DNA of 64,000 nt. Source: Berghia stephanieae. Lineage: Eukaryota > Mollusca > Gastropoda > Nudibranchia > Aeolidiidae. This document shows positions 1 to 64,000 of the stretch, piece after piece (the first letter of the stretch is position 1; each line of letters starts with the position of its first letter). The position numbers and the translations under genes were made by a program. The stretch spans positions 3,535,814-3,599,813 of the forward strand of contig CM067448.1 of the NCBI GenBank assembly GCA_034508935.3, written 5' to 3'. The notes beneath the pieces are model-generated. The model was not told where the DNA came from and ran no database searches. It saw only the letters and a list, made by a program, of their open reading frames with translations.

Positions 1-206
1 TAATGGACAATATTTGCGTCATTTTAATTTTAATTTTTTGAGATTTCCGTTATAATAAGTTGTAAGGAATTGGGCAACCAAACCTGCGAATAAGTAATAA
101 GTAAGTAGATACACGCCGATCACTTTCAATGTGCATATTCAAGCAGATTGACCTCTTGTAAAGATAATCTAATCTATTTTTATTTTGATGGAAAATTCAG
201 AGATTA

Positions 207-896
207 CATAGTTATATAAGAATAAGAGGTGACATGATTGAAGTGTACAAAATGTTAAATGGAAAGTATGACCAAAAAGTTGGTAATCTACTTAAACTCT
301 GGCCGGAGCACTCCCTGAGGACAGGAACAAGGGGCACTTCTAAGAAACTTTTCACATAAAGGGCCAGACTCGATGTGCGCAAGCATAGTTTCGGTGTTAG
401 AGTGGTTCAAGTGTGGAACAGTCTACCAGAGAAAGTTGTCAGTGCTGATTCACTTAACTCATTCAAGAAAGATAAGAAACTTATTGAAGGCGTGCTTCGC
501 AGAGCAACAAAAGTAATTCCTGGGTTGAAAGATAAGCAATATGAGGATAGACTGAAACGTATTGAAATTCCAAGCATGACATACAGACGAGTACGAGGTG
601 ATATGATTGAAACATACAAGTTTACACACAGTTTGTATCAAGTCGAGAGTAAACTTTTCGTGTTTGCAAACAATGGAACCAGAGGTCATAATTACAAGCT
701 GCATAAACCAAGGTGTAACACATCGCTTAGGCAACACTACTTTAATCAACGTGTGATCGACCGCTGGAACAGTCTCCCTGAAACGGTGACCAATGCTCCA
801 AGTGTCAACGCCTTCAAAAATAGCTTAGATAGCCACTTAGCAGATTACATGTTTAGCATAGTTGAACCGCCCATTAAGATCCCATCAAAGGGTTAG
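207..896 (+). mobile_element. LINE relic: two joined fragments of a reverse-transcriptase C-terminus
   Basis: In the frame 207-896, residues such as IRGDMIEVYKMLNGKYD and FGVRVVQVWNSLPEKVV are the C-terminal module after the reverse transcriptase of CR1/Jockey-type LINEs. The same module then begins again (EGVLRRATKVIPGLKDKQYE, VRGDMIETYKFTHSLYQVES) and ends with VIDRWNSLPETVTNAPSVNA. A TAA at 357 interrupts the first part. Read as two partial LINE ends fused near 480, not a host gene. Confidence 0.8.
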
Positions 897-1321
897 ACTT
901 ATATACAGGTCAAAAGATCTGTTAGGGTTAGGGCCTTCAATTTATCAAAAAGTTTATATATTATAGATACAGGTCAAAAGATCTGTTAGGGCTTTTTATT
1001 GACTTTTATCTCGATGAACTGAATGCCAAGATCAGCAAAGGCACAAAACGCCTAATACGCTGGAAAACTATACTATACTAACAGACTGGATAGCTATTGG
1101 AAAAACCAAGAAATCTTCTATGATTACAAGGCTAGCATCACATTCTGTCTTCACGGTAATCTGCAACCGGAAGAAACAAAGATGACACCTGAGTCCAGCG
1201 AAGAGGATCATTGAGAACTTGTGCTGGAAATCATCTCTAAGTATCTCTAAGTATCTAAGTACATATTAGTTTTCTCCAATGACTTAGACAATTCCAAGAA
1301 AAGAAATATGCAAAGAGAATG

Positions 1322-1332
1322 TTATTATTATC

Positions 1333-1409
<77 letters not shown>
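1322..1409. repeat. (ATT)n microsatellite
   Basis: Almost uninterrupted ATT triplets for about 80 bases. Confidence 0.97.
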
Positions 1410-1410
<1 letters not shown>

Positions 1411-2045
1411 GCAGTGGATACGTTCATGAATGTAGCCTACCAGGTGAAGCTAGGCTAGGTTCACGGCATTCAAGCTTGATTCGGTAATGGAAGGTTTTGT
1501 GTAGAGTTATTCCATATATAGGCGCCGCCCAGGGATGACCAGTGGTCATACATCAACTATCATAGGTTATATATAATACACAGATAAGTGTTAAACAATA
1601 ATATACATTATATTATCAAATATATATAAAGATACATAAGTATTCAATAAATTCAAACTTGAAATAATCTGGAGTGGTATATATATATATATACTCACTA
1701 TTTCAATGTGCAATATTTTTGACAGTTAAGACATTTTCCATAACGAAGAAACAATTCAGACTCGAGTCTGAATAGTCTGCCTAGCTATTCGGACTCAAAC
1801 TCCAATGTGTACGTGAAAACACTGGGAGACACTGTGCGAGCAGTGGGCAGAGAGTGGAACTGATAGTAGCAGAAGGATAGTTGAAAAGAAATTCTGTTTT
1901 GCCCGTATCAAACTGACTCATCTGAAACCCCTTATTTGACTGTAGAGGTAGAAGAATTGTTGCCTGTCACACACGATCAGAACACGTATTATTTTGTCCT
2001 GAATTTATTTGGACATCGTGTAAATTTGTTAGGAAAGCTTTTCCT

Positions 2046-2329
2046 TTAGCCCTTTCCTTACCAGCCATTTTCAGACTTTTCCCCAAAATTGCACACTGAC
2101 CCAACACAAACATATTTTTTTCTTACTCAAACAGAAAAGCAACAAATATATTCTATGCATAATATTGATCAGAAAAATAAACCCTACAACACAGTGTCAG
2201 GTTTTATAGCTATAATATAACATTTTTCTTTAAATTGTGTGATTTACAAAAGAAATCTGAATGATAGAAGTGCTGGTTGGATCGTAACGAATAAGACGAT
2301 TTTCCTATGGTTGGTAAGGAGAGGGTTGC
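2046..2329 (-). mobile_element. piggyBac-like MITE, copy 1 (diverged)
   Basis: Inverted ends CCCTTTCCTTACCAGCC and TTGGTAAGGAGAGGG bound about 276 bp. It is the reverse orientation of the copies at 20044 and 63182, sharing inner sequence such as CCTATGG and TCGTAACGAATAAGACG. The flanking TTAA has decayed. Confidence 0.75.
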
Positions 2330-2659
2330 TTTGATGACTAATGTTCCTTGCTGATTGTCTTCCTCGTCAAATAAAGCTGGTATAGATACACTACCTGTTG
2401 ATAGATACTATACTAATGAAAGAGTGATATTGAATATGCTTCGGATGGGAACAATTCAGACAATGGACGTTTCGGTACAAACCCTTCATCAGCACAATAG
2501 ACAAATAAACATTGAAAACAAATAAAATAAATTGTGTCGTCTGGATTCAACGATGGTTGGAGTGTGAATGAAGCGTTAGCATGGTATGGGTTTGTGATGA
2601 GAGAGTTCCAAGGGTGTGATAGAAATGCTGTTTCTGTTGGAAAAAAATGAAATTATCAC

Positions 2660-2775
2660 CTGACAGGCATTGTGTCTCGTCCTAAATGTTAAATGTTCTG
2701 TTGGCTAGGGACCCATTGTAAAGTGCTTTGAGCATGTTTAGTGGATATTGTGGATATATTATAAAAATGCTCTGT
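2660..2775 (+). mobile_element. SINE, family 1, 3' part only
   Basis: CTGACAGGCATTGTGTCTCG, GTAAAGTGCTTTGAGCATGT and TTTAGTGGATATTG match the family 1 tail. Confidence 0.75.
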
Positions 2776-4011
2776 TTACTATATTATCAAACCCTATTAA
2801 TCATACTGTATGCTTAGAAAATGGAGTCAATAAACACATTGAAGAAATTATGAGGTTTATGCTGAAATTAGAAACAACCCTCATCATGAATAAAACACAG
2901 TAAACTACAGTGCCAACTCGGGGTCAAAGTTTTTTTAAAAAGTATTTAGTTGTTTAACTCTAGTACTATTGCTAATTTTTGTCTGCATGCTGTATGTCTC
3001 TACATAAAATAAGTAAGAGAGAAAGAATTTATCTATTTGGTCAGGGTAGTTGAGGAAGTGCATGTTTGATTGAAGTTTGTGTAAAAAAAAATGTTTAAAA
3101 CAACTTTAAAAAGAGATGTGCTTTGAATTGGGGTCAGGGGTTGAACTTTAATGTAGTCCGTGTGCTATAATTATAATGGTATAATGTAGTATTTGATTTC
3201 ATTGTAAACTTTGAGGTGTGTGTCTTTGAAACAGTGGATTCATTGTTGGGGTATTTGGCAATAACCACTCTAATTATAAGGACTAGGAACTCACTGCTGT
3301 TGCTTAGGCTTAATGCTTTTTGTCATGGTCACTCATGGAATCATCCAGGCTTTTGAAATGTATTGTCCCCGAAAGTTTTCTTTATTTTGAATTGTTGTTG
3401 CATTCACTATCAAATTATTTTCAGATCGACCAATCATGTCTGATTAAAATTCTTTAAAGTAACATTTAGAAATAGGACACTTTTTAAAATATACATTACA
3501 ATTTATAATTGAAGAATAAAAAGTCATCTTAGTTGACGTGAAATAAATTAGTGAGCATAAGAAGGCGAAACCCTCGTTGGATGCACAGATCTGATTGAAA
3601 CCTGACCAAAAACATGTACCCAGCCTTCCAAGGCCATGATCAAGATTTAAAGTTGGCATCTTGATGTGCTGCCATCAAAATGGATGAATGAAAAATTAGA
3701 TAATTTGATTTGTCTGGTTCTAGTTTTTTTTTTAATGGATAGCAGAGAATATGTCGACTTGTGAGAAGAATAACGCTCTTCATTTATGTAAGATATAATG
3801 CTTTGAGTATACTACTTTTTAATTCAGCATATGCATTGCCTTGTTTTATGGAGAGATTTTTAAAAATTGTCCAAGTATGTGGATGGACAAGCATGGAATA
3901 GGTGTGTAGCTTTCCTATGATGCTACTGTGTTTTATATGTGTTACATTTATCTTAAAACAAGTGTTTCTCTGTTTTCTCTGTCTTTAATTCTAGAGAAAG
4001 ACGTCACCATC

Positions 4012-62677
<58,666 letters not shown>

Positions 62678-63177
62678 GTAAGATACATTTTGAAAGTCGC
62701 CATTTTCTTTTCTCACTCCTGATAATGTGCTTGCTTACGAGCATCAATGTCATCAAATTGCATGAAATTATTGAGAGGCCCAGTTTTTTAAGTTTTAGGT
62801 ATAAATATGTATTGGAGAGATGGGAAGAAAACAGATGAATGGTATGGGACATCACAACAATACAGATTGAGAAAGAGGATTGAGCTGTTCTCCTAGAAAA
62901 TTCAAGAGACAACATTCTACCAAGAGATCAACTTACAAAGAGAACAAAATGGAGACCTTCAGTCCTCTAATGGCAATTCTGATCTGATTTCCTTTCAAAA
63001 CATACTTTCCCTTATTTTATTTCTGGTTATCGGTGCAGAATTAACCGTTTTCATCATGAAAGTATTGTGACAGTGATGTGACTTGGGTACGTTGAAGTTT
63101 GTCGCATTGCTGTTACTGTTTTGATGAAAGAAAAGATTGTGTACAGTGATTCTCGGTTTAGAATTAAGTCAGTCTGT

Positions 63178-63459
63178 TTAACCCACTCCTTACCACTCAT
63201 AGAAAAATCATCACATTTGTTACGATGCAGCCAACATTTTTCTCATTCTTCTTTCTTTTGTACATCATAATATTTGAACAAAAATGTTTGATATAGTCAA
63301 AGTATATTAACAATGTGTTAAAGAGCTCGTTTAGCAGAAAACAATTTGTATAGCAAGAACGAAAAGCTTTTGTTTTGAGTGAAAAAAATCTATTTTTGTA
63401 TAGGTTGGGTGTGAAGTTTTGGGGAAAATCCGGAAAATGGTAGGTAAGGAGAGAGTTAA
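63178..63459 (+). mobile_element. piggyBac-like MITE, copy 3, flanked by TTAA
   Basis: Body 63182-63455 (274 bp), ends CCCACTCCTTACCA and GGTAAGGAGAGAG, TTAA on each side. Same inner sequence as copy 2 (ACTCATAG, TTACGATGCA, TTTTCTCATTCT). Confidence 0.85.
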
Positions 63460-63655
63460 AGGAAGAAAAATAAGTTTGCTCATGCAGAAATGATAAACTC
63501 TCTATGATTTATTTTTGTTTTGTAACATATAATGAAGCCTAGATGCACCAAAGGTCATCCAGACCTGTAGATTTAATTGTATCCAAGCTTTCATTGAAAA
63601 CTTATGCTTATGAATAAATACTTGAAATGGGACCTTTTCATGTTGGATCCAAATT

Positions 63656-63945
63656 TGTGCGGCTATGTGGCCTTGTGATATGACACTCGCTTTCGGATCA
63701 GAAGGTCCTGGGTTCGAGCCTTGCACAGCGCATAGTTGAGTTCTTGGAAACACATTCTCTCACCGTACTCGTGTGTAAAATGAGTATCTGGCCATTAACA
63801 GCATTGTCTATGTCCAAAAAATTGTAATTTCACCTAACAGGCGTCATGTCTTGTCCTACATGTTAAGTGTTGCTGTTGGCTAGGGACCCCTTGTAAAGCC
63901 CTTTGAGCACGTTTTGTGGATATTGCACTATATAAAAGCTCAATT
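63656..63945 (+). mobile_element. SINE, family 1
   Basis: Forward copy: GTGCGGCTATGTGGCCTTGT, GGTTCGAGCCTTGCACAGCG, tail GCCCTTTGAGCACGTTTTGT with CACTATATAAAAGCTC. Confidence 0.9.
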
Positions 63946-64000
63946 TATAGATTTATTACATCCATGTTTCCGTCATGGAAACAATTACAAGATATCTGTA

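Larger units (their letters stand above)
903..3994. other. Upstream DNA, no gene recognised
   Basis: A 62-bp direct duplication is visible at 905-1000 (ACAGGTCAAAAGATCTGTTA twice), then an ATT microsatellite, a piggyBac-like MITE (2050-2325), a repeat with ACGTTTCGGTACAAACCCTT near 2468 that recurs near 41030, and a SINE tail (2660-2775). The promoter and first non-coding exon of PLCG may lie here or further left; I see no convincing site. Confidence 0.5.
62678..64000 (+). other. Start of an intron running off the window
   Basis: No further PLCγ exon was found to the window end. The stretch holds a piggyBac-like MITE (63182-63455) and a SINE (63656-63945); the rest shows nothing I can name. 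Confidence 0.6.

Overview
The window is animal nuclear DNA: AT-rich, intron-dominated, full of simple repeats, tandem arrays, tRNA-derived SINEs, LINE scraps and short inverted-repeat transposons. One host gene is recognisable. It runs left to right and encodes phospholipase C gamma (PLCγ), identified by its order of PH, EF-hand, catalytic X box, split PH interrupted by SH2-SH2-SH3, then the start of the Y box. This architecture belongs to animals and their close relatives. The repeat families (tRNA-headed SINEs ending in a GCGCTATATAAA-type tail, piggyBac- and pogo-like miniature elements) suggest a marine invertebrate; I cannot name the phylum from sequence alone.

I could assemble 28 coding exons by reading splice sites and checking that every intron phase agrees: 3,380 coding bases (1,126 codons plus two bases) from an ATG at 4012 to 62677. 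The gene leaves the window: the rest of the Y box and the C2 domain must lie to the right, and a non-coding 5' exon and promoter probably lie to the left of 3995. All catalytic residues I know for the X box are present. The first coding exon would add a 180-residue Ser/Pro/Lys-rich extension ahead of the first PH domain, which vertebrate PLCγ lacks.

Layout: 1-3994 upstream DNA with a double LINE fragment and a piggyBac-like MITE; 4012-9082 exons 1-3 around an intron holding a 45-bp array split by an amplified LINE tail; 9083-22859 a 13.8-kb intron with several transposon families; 22860-37431 exons 4-10, with a mariner copy and a 251-bp palindrome in the introns; 38867-42016 exons 11-14 encoding most of the X box; 42936-48985 exons 15-20 (end of X, first half of the split PH, N-terminal SH2), with a LINE relic; 48986-54023 an intron filled by a 3.2-kb 34-bp minisatellite; 54024-59478 exons 21-25 (C-terminal SH2, tyrosine linker, SH3), with a 1.1-kb 32-bp minisatellite; 59479-62677 exons 26-28 (second half of the split PH, start of Y), where a 47-bp array runs into the exon 26 splice acceptor; 62678-64000 intron.

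The most interesting signals are in the non-coding DNA: arrays that copy a splice acceptor, a LINE 3' end amplified in tandem inside another array, a long hairpin carrying CRE-like sites nested in another element, and a MITE whose empty insertion site is preserved elsewhere in the window. Long open frames over the minisatellites are artefacts of the repeat unit and are not annotated as genes. No virus-like element was recognised.
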